From positions 202,733,660-202,797,659 of the forward strand of contig OX422213.1 in NCBI GenBank assembly GCA_949130495.1: a stretch of DNA of 64,000 nucleotides. The letters are read 5' to 3'. A program made the translations under genes and the position numbers. The first letter of the stretch is position 1; each line of letters starts with the position of its first letter. Source of the stretch: Sambucus nigra. Taxonomy: Eukaryota; Streptophyta; Magnoliopsida; Dipsacales; Adoxaceae. Below are positions 24,161 to 36,279 of the stretch, in pieces. Below the pieces are notes generated by a model, which was not told the DNA's origin, searched no databases, and saw nothing but the letters and a program-made list of their open reading frames with translations.

Positions 24161-24237
24161 CGAATCGATTCGAGTTAGGGATTAATCGACTCGGCACCTA
24201 CAAAATGCCTTCAATTGTATGTTGTGTATAAGTGGAG
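24161..24237 (+). promoter_or_regulatory. ATCGAT words and TATA box in E2 3' LTR
   Basis: CGAATCGATTCG (24161) and AATCGACTCGG (24184) are followed about 33 bases later by GTGTATAAGTGG (TATAAG at 24227). The equivalent part of the 5' LTR is deleted just after its decayed first word. Confidence 0.5.
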
Positions 24238-24730
24238 GGTGTTTTTAGACGGCTCTCCTTGAGTGTTGAGAACTCTCTAGCTAACTTTGGACACTTTAGG
24301 TAGTAGGGTAGAAACCCCTAATAAGTAGGAGTTTTAAAATGGATAGGGGTCATGTAGGGTGGCTTATTGGGGATACCTACCCCATTTCCTTCCATTTATG
24401 CAGAATGAAAACCTTCTTTAAGTCTAATCTGAAAATGCTCATCCTTTACACCATTTTTACTCATTAGAAGCTTTCTTATTCTCTTTATACTACAACTTAC
24501 TATCCCACACAATTATCCTTCCATTGTCAAGAGTTTCCAAGTGTTATAGAAATGTTATTTTGAGTATGGAAGAGAATTGCTAAAAAAACTAAATTTTAGA
24601 AAGTTTGTATCTTGTTGGGTTTTCTTTTCAACATCTTCTTCAAAGTTAATATTTTCAAGAGGTGGGGAAGTTAATATTTTCAAGAGGTAGGGATTCTACA
24701 TTATATTTTCAAGTTTCAAGACAAAGCATG

Positions 24731-24732
<2 letters not shown>

Positions 24733-24788
<56 letters not shown>
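24733..24788. repeat. (TA)n microsatellite
   Basis: About 28 uninterrupted TA units inside the E2 3' LTR. Confidence 0.95.
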
Positions 24789-24791
<3 letters not shown>

Positions 24792-26724
24792 CACATATGC
24801 TTATTATCACCATATATGAACTTGTGAGGAAGAATATGTGATAAAAATGGATGAAATCCAAAGGTTGAACGAAGGTTAACTTTCAAAATGTTTAAGCAAA
24901 TTATTTCTTGTACAAATCATGTAAAACTTGTTGATTTGATGGTAAATGTCAAATTGAACTTGTCGAAGAAATGATATGATACATATATGGGTTTTATGGG
25001 TATAAAATCTTACATTCATGAACAAAACTCATGTAGATAGGATATATGGGTTAAGTATGTTGAAAGTATATTAAAATGAGCTTTTGAAGATGAAATCGTA
25101 AACTTGATAATTTCAAAATATTAATCACATAAAATGATACAATTTATGTGATCAAAGTTTGAGAAACTTGAAGAAAATGAAGTAAATGGGTGCTAACTTG
25201 AAGAAAATGAAGTAAATGGGTGCTAAGTGTAAAAGGAGTAAAAGTACGACTTTTGGGTCAAAAGTACGATATTATGAAATAATGGACTAAAAGTAAAACT
25301 AGTAAAGTGTTTTGGGCACAAATGTGAAATGATGAAACATGAACACATAAAATGATAAGAACTAAGGTAGAAAATGTAAAGTTAACAAGTTGGAAATATA
25401 AGTCTTGAAATGGAAAAAGTAATGTTTTAGTTGAAAAGTGTCATTTTATGTGAAAATATGACTTACAAATAAATTCTCCAAATTTAAGGACTCAGGTTAA
25501 AGAGTTGGATTTTATGTGGTGAAAACTCATGTTTTTTAAATTAAAGATAAAAAAATACATTTCTGGCAAAGTGCGTAAAATGCAAGTTTATAAGTGTGCA
25601 TGAATAGTGAAAAACATATTAAAGTGTATAAATGGATATTTGAACTCAAAGATTATGTTTTACCAGAAATGATAACTAAAGTTATTCTAAAAGATGAAAT
25701 ACCGAGTTAAAGGTAAAAATAAAATGAACTTTTGATAAAGTTGGAAACTTGGAAATTAAATGTTGCAACTAGTCTCATCCTGGGTATTTGGCCTCATCGA
25801 CCGGTAAAAGAAAATAAAAGAAAAGTGGTCAAAAAGGAATAAGAAAAAAACAGAGGGAAAAGGGTTACAATGACGTAATACGTAAAAGACACTCGGAGGT
25901 AACCGAGAAATTTAATGAGGGCTCGGAGTCCTAGGGTGAAACTTAATGCTTATTATCAAAACCATTGATCAAGAGCATATTGTGGCATAGTGGTAGCCTA
26001 TATAACACTCATGGATTGGTACCCCAATTAATCAAGTCAAAATATAAGTTTGAGCACGATGTTCATCAATGGAAAGGAAATTTTATGAAACAACTTAAAA
26101 ATGTGAAAATATGTTAATCGTTAAATTAATGGGATATGATTAGTATTAAAAGAAAGATTAAGCGTGAGTAGGCTCATCTCCTTGGTTGCATAGTCAAAAT
26201 GTAAATTGCATAGTTACAATACAACTTCTATGAGAAAACTTAATCAAATGACAGATGATTTCATAATTGGTAAAGTACACTTTGTATGTATAGATATTCC
26301 TTTGTACGATATATACTTTTCTAGTATTTCTCTTACTAGGAGCACACTCATACCCCGCAATTCCCCCGTCCAGGTACATTACCTAGAGTAAATGCCAAGG
26401 ATATGGGGAAAGGAAAGGAGAGTTATGAACGCAACTAGAGCTCTATCACTATTTATTGTAATTATGTAATTTAATTTCGAACAATGGTTTTTATCTATTG
26501 ACTTTGACAGAAGTACTTTAAATTTTTCAGGATTGTATAAACTCCACTTTAGTCATAATTTGTTCCATTAAAACTGCAAAACGTTTTTATTTCAATTGTA
26601 ATTATAAACTTCATAAGCTGGACATCATTTCATTAGTTAAATTAAATGAATTTTATGACAAAAATGAATAAAGTGAAGGGTTATTTCAAAAGAGGATTTT
26701 CTTAAATGAAATTAAATGTTCATG

Positions 26725-26935
26725 CACTACGCCAAAACTGTCAAGTTGTCACGGTCATTGATCGTGACAAGACAACTATGGGGGTGATAACTTTTTTTTT
26801 TCACAAACTTGTCATGGTCAAAGACCATGATAATTTCATTAGACTTGTCACGATCCTGTCACGGTCTTTGACCATGACAAAACCCCCCAAATTGTCATGG
26901 TCTTTGACCATGACAATTCTGGGCAGAATTAGAAA
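26725..26935. repeat. CACTA-1 left terminus and subterminal palindromes
   Basis: After the terminal repeat there are about four motifs of the form TTGTCATGGTC-TTTGACCATGACAA, each an inverted repeat. In En/Spm such subterminal motifs bind the TnpA/TNP1 protein. Here the unit is itself palindromic, so it could bind a dimer. A plus-strand frame across the region is a repeat artefact. Confidence 0.85.
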
Positions 26936-27484
26936 AAAACTAATGGGCAGTATAGCCACTATCACAACCACTGCCCAACAATATATTTATACCTGTTATA
27001 GCAAAATTTTACCTGTCCAAATATCATATATCCAAATAAAATACAAATAATATGTGAAATCATGGCATATATAATCCATATCCAAATAAAATAGAAATGA
27101 AAACATCCATATTCAAACCAAAATGTAACCAAATTAAAAAAAAACATAAATATAAGCCAATATCCAAATAAAAAAGATAGAAATAATGGTAATCTTCAGC
27201 AGGTCGGAGGAGGAAGGAAGGCCACACGACATATGAATTGAGACACCGCATAATATGCTAAACGCCGCATTGTTCGAGAAACCACAAAGGTAAGTTATCC
27301 TTTCCCTCCACCACATGTGTGACGCGCACTCTTGCTTCAATGTCTTGGAGGGGACGTCCATGAACTGGCATACTCGGGAGGGATATCAGATCCCTCAACC
27401 CCGTCGCTATCGACAACCCACAATATATGTCGAGTAGATGCATACTCGACCAATAGATTATTGACATAAGTCGTTCGATGGTGG

Positions 27485-28780
27485 TCACGATGGGAAATGT
27501 TCATCATATAGCACCGAGTCCGTGCGTAACGATGATGAAGCAGTGGCGTCGGTGTCCTCGTCCTCGTCTTCATCCTCATCTACCTTTACCACCTTCTCCT
27601 TGCCCTTGACCTTGTCCAAATTACGCTTCATGAAGGCATACATATCTAGGACCATCGCCTCCAAGCTTGATAACTTATCGTCATGGGAGTCCACCTTATG
27701 TGCCAACCCTCTGTTGCTTGTCTTCATGCCGATGATCCTAGACTTCCCCACCCGTGAGCTCACCCCCTAGTCCTCCCCTTGTGATCCAGCCCGAGCACTT
27801 GGATGAGTGCGTCCGTAGCCAAAGATAGTTTGTCGGCATCAGACTGCGACTCATGCACTTCCTTAAGCTTTTCCTAAAAAAACAAAAAGTACACGATTAA
27901 TCAATTAAGTAAATAAAAAAATCATAACATAATTAAAAAAAAAAATACACATTTATAACTTACAATGGTGGCTGTGATGCTCAGGGCCACCTCCTTGTCC
28001 TTGCCCTTTTTCGTCTAAATTGCCACATAGGCATCGGGCTTATATGGCCTACCCCCAGGGCCACTCCCCTTGGCCTAAAATAAAATAATACATAATTGGC
28101 AAGTAACACTAAGTAATGCTAAATTAGAATAACTAAAATTAAAGAAAAATAAAAACTTACCATCCTCTGCTCTACCTCGGCGTAAGAAGTCTGCCCAGAA
28201 TAGTGCACATCCACATTTTTTGTTTGGTTGTCCCTCCTAGATTGGCGAGATGCCAATTTCCTCACATTGGTCTCATTGCTGATAAACTTTTGCCACCATG
28301 ACAATGATATCGGCTCCTTAGGGGTATGGTTTCACAGAGTCTTAGAATGGACTCTCTGGTCTTCCTAAAGTATGGTTCCCGTAAATTCTTCTTCCACATC
28401 GTATATTGATCCCTCAATTGCTCCAACGTGAGGTTGTAGAGATATGTGGGAGAGCCAAATTGTTCCTGTCAAACAAATACAAACCATCCTGTAAGTAAGT
28501 GTTACAGCTATAAATATAAATATAATTATAATTATAAATATTAAATACACAACCTGTAGCACCCCCCCAGATGTTCATGTTGAGGTCAATAGGCACGGCC
28601 CTCTAATCAGTGTACCCCGGGCTGATAATCACCTTCAATAACTCTATATCTATAGCTAATAATGTCGTCTTATTCTCGAAAATGGACCCCAATTTGCCCC
28701 ATTTTGGGGGCCTACTGGCCGAGGAGTCCTCATCGCCTTTGCTACCGCGCCCTGATGAAGTTATTTTCTGCAAAAATTGT
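27485..28780 (-). pseudogene. CACTA-1 tnp1-type gene (Transposase_24 / Ptta-En/Spm)
   Basis: Several minus-strand exons resemble the second gene of plant CACTA elements, whose product binds the subterminal repeats. Visible in order: a segment ending RAVPIDLNMNIWGG (about 28600), LEQLRDQYTMWKKNLREPYF (about 28410), WWQKFISNETNVRKLASRQS with YSGQTSYAEVEQRM (28304-28160), GGRPYKPDAYVAI (about 28045), KLKEVHESQSDADKLSLA with VLGLDHKGRTRG (27880-27775), and a C-terminal coil with an Asp/Glu run (27763-27485). Introns with GT-AG borders separate the blocks. In-frame stops occur in at least two exons. I am confident of the family but not of exact exon limits. Confidence 0.7.
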
Positions 28781-29168
28781 TATTATTAGTACAAACATGT
28801 ATATGAACTTTGATATAATGCTCAAGTTCGATAATAACAATACATATCAATACCAATATCAATTTATACCAATTTTAATTTATACCAATACCAATACCCA
28901 TTTAAATTTACACACACGCCCCCCCCCCCCCCTCCCCCAATGCACACACACACACTTCAGTCATGGACTTTGAATTAGTGCTTAAATTGATTAAAATTAT
29001 AATTAACATATTCACTTGGTTATTACAAGCATTAAAATTATCAAGTACAGATTAATCAAAAACATTAAATTATCGTCCGATAATAATAAAGCACTAGAAT
29101 AATATAGCCAGTGGTCATTACAAATAATTGAATACTTATACAAATCTCGAAATTATTTCAAATTCGGG

Positions 29169-30360
29169 TTAACATAAAAAAATGGATTGATATTCGATAG
29201 GTGCAGCTAAGTCATCCACACTATTGTTTAGACACTTTGACGCATGTAAGCCGATTGACCACGACTCATTATTGATATACTCCGAGTAAAACACATGCTT
29301 GACCTTTTGAAAAGAACAAACAAATAGCTCATCGCTCGCGTGTTCAGTTCTATTCAACTTGGACAAGTCAACCATGATTAAATTGGTGCCAAGATTAACT
29401 TTACAAGCATTTTTTATCCTCAACTGTTTCCCAAAATTCATCCTCTTCTAAACTATAGAATCAATAGGATGGCGTATGATATTTTCCCCTTCTTCTACCC
29501 TAACATGACAAGTCATTGCCTCCGTTATCCATGGTACTGTGAAAAACCGCTTTAATCTAGGCCCAATGGGAAAATATTTTAACACTTTTTGAGGCACTTT
29601 TGATCTTTCTCTTCTTTGCTTGTAGATTGGACGTATCTAGGTTCATCGCATACCGAACATCGATCGAGATTTTTATACTTATTTCGGTATAGTATGCAGT
29701 CATACACATAATCATGAATTGATATATACTTCATTCTCAAACCTTTTAGAATGTTATTCATAGTATGATAGCTATTTGGAAGCGTATTCGGCTTGGGTAG
29801 TAAGCCCTTCACCCAATTCAAAATTCTTGTCACGCTAGTGCTAAACAAATCATATTGAGTGTTCAAACTAGGCAAACTAACTATGGAATGTAAAGTTGTT
29901 TGATCTTTCTTAAATCCAGAGTATAACGGATGAATCACCTTAAATTTTAAAATTTATTAGTCATCGCCAAGGTTTATCCCGATATCTTCATGAGCACCTG
30001 AACCTTATACATCATCAGTGACCTCATTATCTTCCACTTCATGAACTCCATACGTGTCATCAACTAAATCCTCTAGCATATTATGCTATACATTTTCATC
30101 CTCTCCTTGTACATCTATACTACTTGTTGAAGGTTGTTGTGAAGGTTGCTTGGGTACAAAAGGAACTTTCGATTCCCCGTGAAAAACCCAACTTCGATAA
30201 CTATCTTGCATATACGATCTTAACAAATGTCGTTCAACTGTTTTCCACTCAAACACGTTACCATTCCTACACCTATCACAGTAACACGAAAACTCTTCAT
30301 CATCATGGCATCTCTTTGCGTATTTCACAAATTCGTTATCACCTCTGCGAAATACATCCC
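29169..30360 (-). pseudogene. CACTA-1 tnp2 transposase, catalytic middle deleted
   Basis: The minus strand first gives the transposase-associated N-terminal domain (30328-30086: FSCYCDRCRNGN...ERHLL..., RSWVFHGES). Next comes the region up to the CSVCDEPRY zinc-binding pair (29938-29579). It then jumps to the C-terminal DUF4216-like domain (29441-29169: INLGTNL-type start, VKHVFYSEY, VDDLAAPIEYQSI). The DDE-type nuclease core and the DUF4218 region, present in CACTA-2 between the corresponding points, are missing. The gap between the two halves here is only about 140 bases. Frameshifts separate the N-terminal pieces. It cannot make a working transposase. Confidence 0.8.
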
Positions 30361-30399
30361 CTGATCTATTTATCTCACCGATCCAGTCTCTTTATTTAG

Positions 30400-31352
30400 G
30401 ATTTCCCATCACAACTACTACAAACAATCACCTATTATGGGTAAAATAGTAAAAACAAAAATGTGAATATTTTGTTCCCATTAGTATATACAATCAGCTA
30501 TTGAATGCGCATGCATAACAACTAGAAGTCAAGTTTCTGTGGGTAAATTCAAATTCAAATTCAATTTTAATTCGAAATTGAAATTAAAATTCAATTTATA
30601 ATATTAATTCCTATTTTCTCCATCTCCTCGAAAAGGGGAGTGGTTATATCCAATTCAATACCGCATATTTCTGTAATATACTTAACAACTCATGTACATT
30701 GTTCCCAATTGAGGAAAATTGGGCAGCATATCCCCATAGTTCTCTAAGTACACGACATAAATTCGCAAGTGTGATTTTCATTTCAATTTATCAATTGAAA
30801 TAACACTTAACATCGCATCATCTAGTATGTACCCAGTTAACATTAAGATATGACTACATAACTTCGCCTAAAAGTAATAAGTTTAAGCCACTAAGAATAT
30901 TATTATACATAAACTATGTAGTCCCAAACTATCCAAACGGGACAATTCGAGAGATCTCATTATAGGGATAATGACTCTCGAATGGGTCTAAGGGCTATTG
31001 AATGCGTACGCATAAGAACTAGAAGGCTAGTATCTATGCGCACTATAATTAATTTAAAGTATGTTTTATTTAATTATTTCTCATCACAATTCGAGAGATT
31101 TCATTTAATTATGTAATTTAAAGTATGTTTCATTTAATTTAAAGTACGCATAATAACTGTAGAATGTTTTATTCCATTTCATAAGGAGCAAAGGGGATGG
31201 TACGTAACACTATGTGACTTCTCATGAAATATGATACTACATTAAAAGCACGTCCTGCAGTCTTGTTTTGAAGCAATAAAGAAATACATGTAAGTTGTTA
31301 ATTTTAAGGTTTTATGATTGATTTTAATTTGTTTTAAGGAAATTTAGATAGA
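30400..31352. other. CACTA-1 upstream region, no gene
   Basis: AT-rich sequence between the tnp2 start and the Helitron-like terminus. Contains a stretch of repeated ATTCAAATTCAAATTC (about 30545-30600). It probably includes the tnp2 5' untranslated region and promoter. Nothing else recognisable. Confidence 0.5.
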
Positions 31353-31379
31353 CTAGCCTGCAACCCGTGCAATGCGCGG
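31353..31379 (-). other. Candidate Helitron 3' terminus
   Basis: On the minus strand the sequence reads CCGCGCATTGCACGG, a 6-base-pair hairpin with a 3-base loop, then seven bases, then CTAG followed by T. A GC hairpin shortly before CTRR, with insertion ahead of T, is the Helitron 3' end signature. I did not find the matching TC start to the right; E3 may have inserted within the element. The sequence alone supports only a candidate. Confidence 0.45.
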
Positions 31380-31710
31380 ATGTATTATAGTGATGATTGA
31401 AAATACAATAATTATCTAAACTAATTAACTAAAGAACTACCAATTTTACGTATCTTTGTTTTATTGGAGTTAACTCAATTCTGTCCCCTCTAACTTTGTG
31501 GGTTATATTACTTTTCACTCTAAACTTTTAAGTATATCAATTAGTGTATTGAATTTTTTAATTAGATGCAATGAGCTCGGTTAATAACTTGGTAATGTTG
31601 TTAGATAAAATCCGTCACATTCTCTGCACACGAAAATGAAATTTATCTTATATGTATTCTTAGCATATTGTGGTTCTCAAACGTATTCTTAGAATATTTT
31701 ACATAATACA

Positions 31711-32143
31711 TGTCGTATAAAAAAATATCACAATAAAGATCTTACGAAGAACAACCACAACCAATAACGAAAGCAGAAAATCACACACACAACAAAACAT
31801 AACTATGTACGTGGTTTGGCAACTTGCCTACGTCTAGGGAGAGGTTTATTGTTTTATTAAGTATCTCTCAATCTGTTCAATTACATGCCCCTATGCCCCG
31901 GGCTATGGGTTACAATTTATATATGTAGAATGCTCATTCCATAAGTACCTCCACGATGCCCATGATGATCCATGAATCCCTTGTATATCTTCACGAAATT
32001 ATAGGGGATTGACTTGGATTTGGGGTAGTATGGACTGAACACGCACGTAGCTTCTCTTTAGGATGTGAGGTCGGACTGCTCTGTACACCTGTTGGTCCAG
32101 GTCAACCATTGTTATGGGCCTTGAATAAAATCTGGTCCCCACA
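31711..32143 (-). repeat. E3 3' LTR (433 bp)
   Basis: On the minus strand it runs from TGTGGGGACCAGATTTT (32143) to TTTTATACGACA (31711). It aligns end to end with 41560-41978, with scattered substitutions and a few indels. A minus-strand frame inside is chance. Confidence 0.9.
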
Positions 32144-32552
32144 ATTGCTCCTAAAATCTTTGGGCCATTGCTTGGGCCAATCGATTTTACATGCGTCTTA
32201 GAACACAGCCTCGTCAGTGGCACATTCATAATTCATTGAAGAAGGAGAGGCGTGCTTGTCTTTCTATGAGATATTGAAGTGCCAAATCTTCCTGAAGAAG
32301 TGTAAAGCGTCACTTGAGTGTTTGAAATTGGTTTGTCAAAAACTCAACCGTCAGTTGACCATCTCTGTTCGTCTTTGTGTATATCGTATACTCATGCTTT
32401 ATTCCTTAATTTCACTTTTCAAAATTAAGACGTTTTGAAGTTTGCAAGTATTCTCTTTATCTCGTAAGTTCTAGCCTTCTTCTTTTTCTAGTTTCCTTTC
32501 TCCCGTGCATCGATCTTCTACTATAGCTAGGGTTTTTGTGTTTTCTCTCATG

Positions 32553-35435
32553 GCAATGCTTAATAAAATGTCTTTGACTGAGTTTAATAAGTGTTAAAAT
32601 ATCCTTGATTGGGTAAAGATAGAGTGTGCACCTGTCCCGATAAATGTTCGTGAGGTGGAAGATGGTCAGTGGATCCATTTTCTATTAGTTTCGCAAAGGG
32701 CTTTAATGTTTCCCCCTAACCCTCTGTTTTTACATTTTTTCCAATACATTAATATAGTCCCTACTCAATGTTCTCCAAACGTGTTAAAAATTTGTTAATG
32801 GAGTTCATAGGATAAACCAGCTTTATGGCACCAACTTAGGTTTAGTTCAGATTTGCTATTGCTATAGTGTACTTGAAGGCAAGAAGTCTTGATAGGGTGT
32901 TGGTAGTAAATCTACCTGATTCCCATAAAGATTATTGGTCTGAGGGTTTTATTTCAAAGAGTTGGAAAATTCCTCCCCAATCTGGGGGCGTGAGGTACAG
33001 GCGACCTCGGATCCCTACCTTTGGGGAGGAATAAATAGGTTATTATCTCTATCTCATTTTTTATTTCTTATTTTCCTTCCTCTGTGTGCACTCCTTCTGA
33101 TTTTTCCTATTATTTATTTTGTAGCAAAAGTCAAAAATCAAGAGCCAACTCTTCGCGAGATTCGAGCTGCTGAACTTCTAAAATCTTAGAGGATAAGAAA
33201 TATTATTTTTGGAGGGGAACATCCTTGATCTGCTACATTCTTGCTGGAGTATAGGAATACTAATTCTAGATTTATTTCTCATCCACCAGATACAATCCCT
33301 CATCTAGAGGTTCTAGGAGAAGAAGTTGGTGGTAAATCTGAACCCATTGAGTTAGAAGAAGAGTAAGAGAGTATCTCAAGGAAGGATCAGGTAGAAGGAA
33401 ATGAGGAAGGAAGTGGTGAAGGTGAGAGCAATGAGGAAGTGTCCAGTAAAGGAGAGTCCAATGAAGAAGAGATGGACCCTCTGAGGAGAAGAGTCTTAAT
33501 CAAGGATGACGATGATGACGATTTGTTATCCAATAGGATGAAGTTCCTCAAGCAGAAGGCTGGAGACTCTATTGGTAGATCCAAGGTGGTGGCTTAAGAG
33601 AAGGAGGTGGAGAGAAAGAAGAAAGAATAAGAGGAGAAGTGAGATAGAGAGAGAGAAATAGAGAAGAAGAGAAAAAGAGAGAAGGAGAAAAGATAAGGGC
33701 TCAGGACTCAAAGGCCTCGCCAGTTCCTTCTATTGCTGTTGTTGAGGGAGCCTCAGTGGCTGCTGCTCCTCAACTTGCCCCCTGCTGCTAGAAAAAGTAG
33801 TGCTCATGGCTGACTACACTGTGCTTCTCCATGGTCGAGATGAGTTATCGAATAAAAACTTAGAGATGGATAAAGATTTAAAGTATTTTGATAAGGCCCT
33901 TACTGGCACAAAGGCTACCTTTGACAAAGAGAGAGAGAAGTATACTAAAGAGTTATCCGACCTCCGTAAAGCTTATGGTGTTGATCACGGATAATCTGGT
34001 AGTGTCAGAGGTAAATAAGGGACTAGTTGTGGAAGTGGAAAAATTGAAGGAAGAGGAAGCGACCGTTCGAGAAAATGGATATAATGAAGGTTGGGATACA
34101 GCGTATGATGATGCCGAATAACAGATTGCTTATCTTCGGCGAGAATGTTTCAAAAAAGGCTGGGACCAAGCCTTAATTGCTGCTAGAGTTGCTGCTGATT
34201 CCCCCCTCTTCTCTCAGTATCATCCTAGTCGTAATCCTATTGAAGAGTCTCCCTCTATCCAACTAGATGCTCAGGATGGCATGGAAACCATTACTCCTGC
34301 TGTTGGGGCTGAACTGGTCAATCCAGAGGGGGCTATTATCCCAGCTAGAGGAGATACCCCAAGTTCTGGTAAAGAGGGGTTCCTGTCGACAAAGCTTCTG
34401 ATAAAGGGAAATGGCTCTCCACATCTGACTAGGTTGAGGCCTCCTAGAAATTTTAGGCAGTGCTCTTGTTTTTTGTTTACTTGTTATATTTTTGCCTCTT
34501 CCAATCATTGTATTGGCCTATGCTCTTTAATTTAATGAAAAAGAAAAGTTTTTGTTTCATTATTGATTCTTTCTACTTATGTTTCTTGTTTGGTTGGTTG
34601 TAGCTCATTGATTTAGATGAATATATCCCTGCTAACTCCCGTCTAAGCTAGATTCTTGGTCTGAACATAAGCGCTCATGCGCATCGAGCTTTTGTAAGGA
34701 TTTATAAATCCCCAAGGGTAATAAACAAGGATTACAAAGATAAGTAGGCTCGAGGAGATAGAGGGAACAGGTGCCTCTGTGAAGGAGGATATGGATGTTT
34801 TGAAAGAAAAGCTTTTGGATGCATCTGAAATCAACCAGGTGGGGGAATCGTTGTAGGGAGAGAATGAAGCTTTGAGGAGAGAAATATCTCACCTTAAAGA
34901 AAATACTCCATCTAGTCCTCCTTTGGTGCTGCGAGGCTCCTCCTTATCATCTATTGTGGTTGCTCATACTGACAATCAAGGTTCCAAGAGGGAGATTGCT
35001 GAGCTGAAAGAAGATGTTCATCGAGCATATGTGATTTCTACTGGTCTTTAAAGGGACGTCACATGATTGAGATCGTTATTTCAAAAGAGTCCTCGACAGG
35101 TTTGGGCTAATGGTTATGACCAAGGTTGGACAGATGCCCTAGTAAGACTGAAAGAGGCTGAAGAACTTGATTTTGACAAGGGATGGCTGGATGTTCTTAA
35201 GGAATTGAAATTTCCTAAAAAATCTGCCCTGTGGTATAAGTATCAGACTATTCGCTCATCAGTTTTGCGAAATCCCTTCTCGAGGGATGATCGATGGATC
35301 CCAATAGATGTTATTTTGGTGCAACTTCTAGAGCAAGGCCCAAAGAGCCTAAAAGAAGACTTAGTTCCTCATCTTGATGATGGTCAGAGAGCTCGAGTAG
35401 CAGACTACCTTACTCATCGCGCTGGGCCATCATAG
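32553..35435 (+). pseudogene. E3 antisense ORF (putative gypsy-type 'Transposase_28' protein)
   Basis: Plus-strand coding remains in a minus-strand element, between integrase and the 3' LTR. The first part (32553-33010) has the shape of the PF04195-type plant domain: LMFPPNPLFLHFFQYINIVP, then HKDYWSEGFISKSWK-like residues. The middle (33330-34120) is acidic and coiled-coil-like (KEREKYTKELSDL). The C-terminal part repeats a short motif at least four times: GYNEGWDTAYDDAE (about 34078), CFKKGWDQALIAA (about 34149), NGYDQGWTDALVRL (35109) and DFDKGWLDVLKEL (35172). The last open frame runs 35067-35435 and ends QRARVADYLTHRAG. Several stops and frame changes precede it. Tat elements are known to carry such antisense ORFs; their function is unknown. 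Confidence 0.65.
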
Positions 35436-36279
35436 GTTTTTAAGCATTTTTTGGTCTTTTGATGTGAATGTAACCGTATGATTCTTAATGATTGATAAGC
35501 TGATTATTTATGTTTTGAGCATTTACTGCTAAACATGTGTTAACTTACTTGTTGGTTGCTTGGTATCAGTGTTTGACCAAAAAATACTTGATAAATCTGA
35601 TCATAGTATAAATGAGTTAGTACAAGAACTTTAATCATTTTAGGCTTCTTGACCGACTAAATGACATTTTGTTTTGTTATCTCGTGTTTGAAAATTCTCC
35701 CAGTCCAATATAACTTTGACATATCATTTCGTCCCACTTTCCCTTTTTGGCCGTGTCATCATAATTCCTTAGGCCTAAGTAGGGCGGTGGCGAGAATGTA
35801 CCTGGTTAAGGGGACATCCGTCCGAACAGGGGTTTTCAAACAGCTTAAGTTAGCGACCAACCTTGAGTTGGCTTTATTGAATAAGGATCCCCTATAGGTC
35901 TTTTATTCTTATCGGAGCAACTCAAGAGGCCAATTTTGTTTTCAATAAAGACCCGAGGAATGTTAATCATAAACCTTGTTTCATATATATTTTATCCATG
36001 CATACAATAAGTATGGCACATTGTTGCAACCATAGGATATCTATTCCTTGACTGGAGAAAGTTAACCAACTTGGTATTTTTGTTATGTTTTGAGGGGGTG
36101 CATATTGCTTAGAAAGGATGCGTATTAAAGTTTGATCAAGAGATATTAAGCAACCAAGATATTCAGAATGCGTGGGCCAATGGAACTTTATTGACTAAAA
36201 ATGATAAATAAAAGGCGTAAATGAAGATTTTCTAAACTAATGATGCTAAAAAATAAAAGGTACAAAAGTCTAAAAGTAG
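35436..36279. other. E3 spacer between antisense ORF and pol, no gene
   Basis: Noncoding stretch between the end of the antisense ORF and the end of integrase, which face each other. A plus-strand frame at 35661-35897 has no family resemblance. May hold 3' processing signals for both transcripts. Confidence 0.5.

Larger units (their letters stand above)
15401..26721 (+). mobile_element. E2: Ty3/gypsy retrotransposon with nested insertions
   Basis: The 5' LTR is 15401-20727, followed by a primer-binding site at 20731, an internal region to 23862, a polypurine tract and the 3' LTR from 23864. The two LTRs align throughout, apart from insertions and one deletion. The internal region is only 3.1 kb, and only the integrase end is clearly recognisable, so much of gag-pol is deleted or decayed. 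The last 45 or so bases of the 3' LTR are missing, and the sequence passes into the CACTA-1 flank. The 5' duplication would be TTACT; the 3' copy was lost with the LTR end. Confidence 0.8.
23864..26721 (+). repeat. E2 3' LTR, end truncated
   Basis: Starts TGTAATGCCTG and matches the 5' LTR to about 26718. It lacks the final GGGGTGTCACA and instead joins the short TTCATG flank of CACTA-1. It contains a (TA)28-type run at 24733-24788, a local 30-base duplication (AACTTGAAGAAAATGAAGTA at about 25158 and 25197), and a promoter-like block at 24161-24237. No coding capacity. Confidence 0.8.

Noticed and set aside
27522..27770. Ser-rich plus-strand frame
   Set aside because: Shadow of the acidic Asp/Glu run in the minus-strand tnp1-type gene of CACTA-1.
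33387..33711. Ser/Leu-rich minus-strand frames
   Set aside because: Low-complexity antisense of the GA-rich middle of the E3 antisense ORF.
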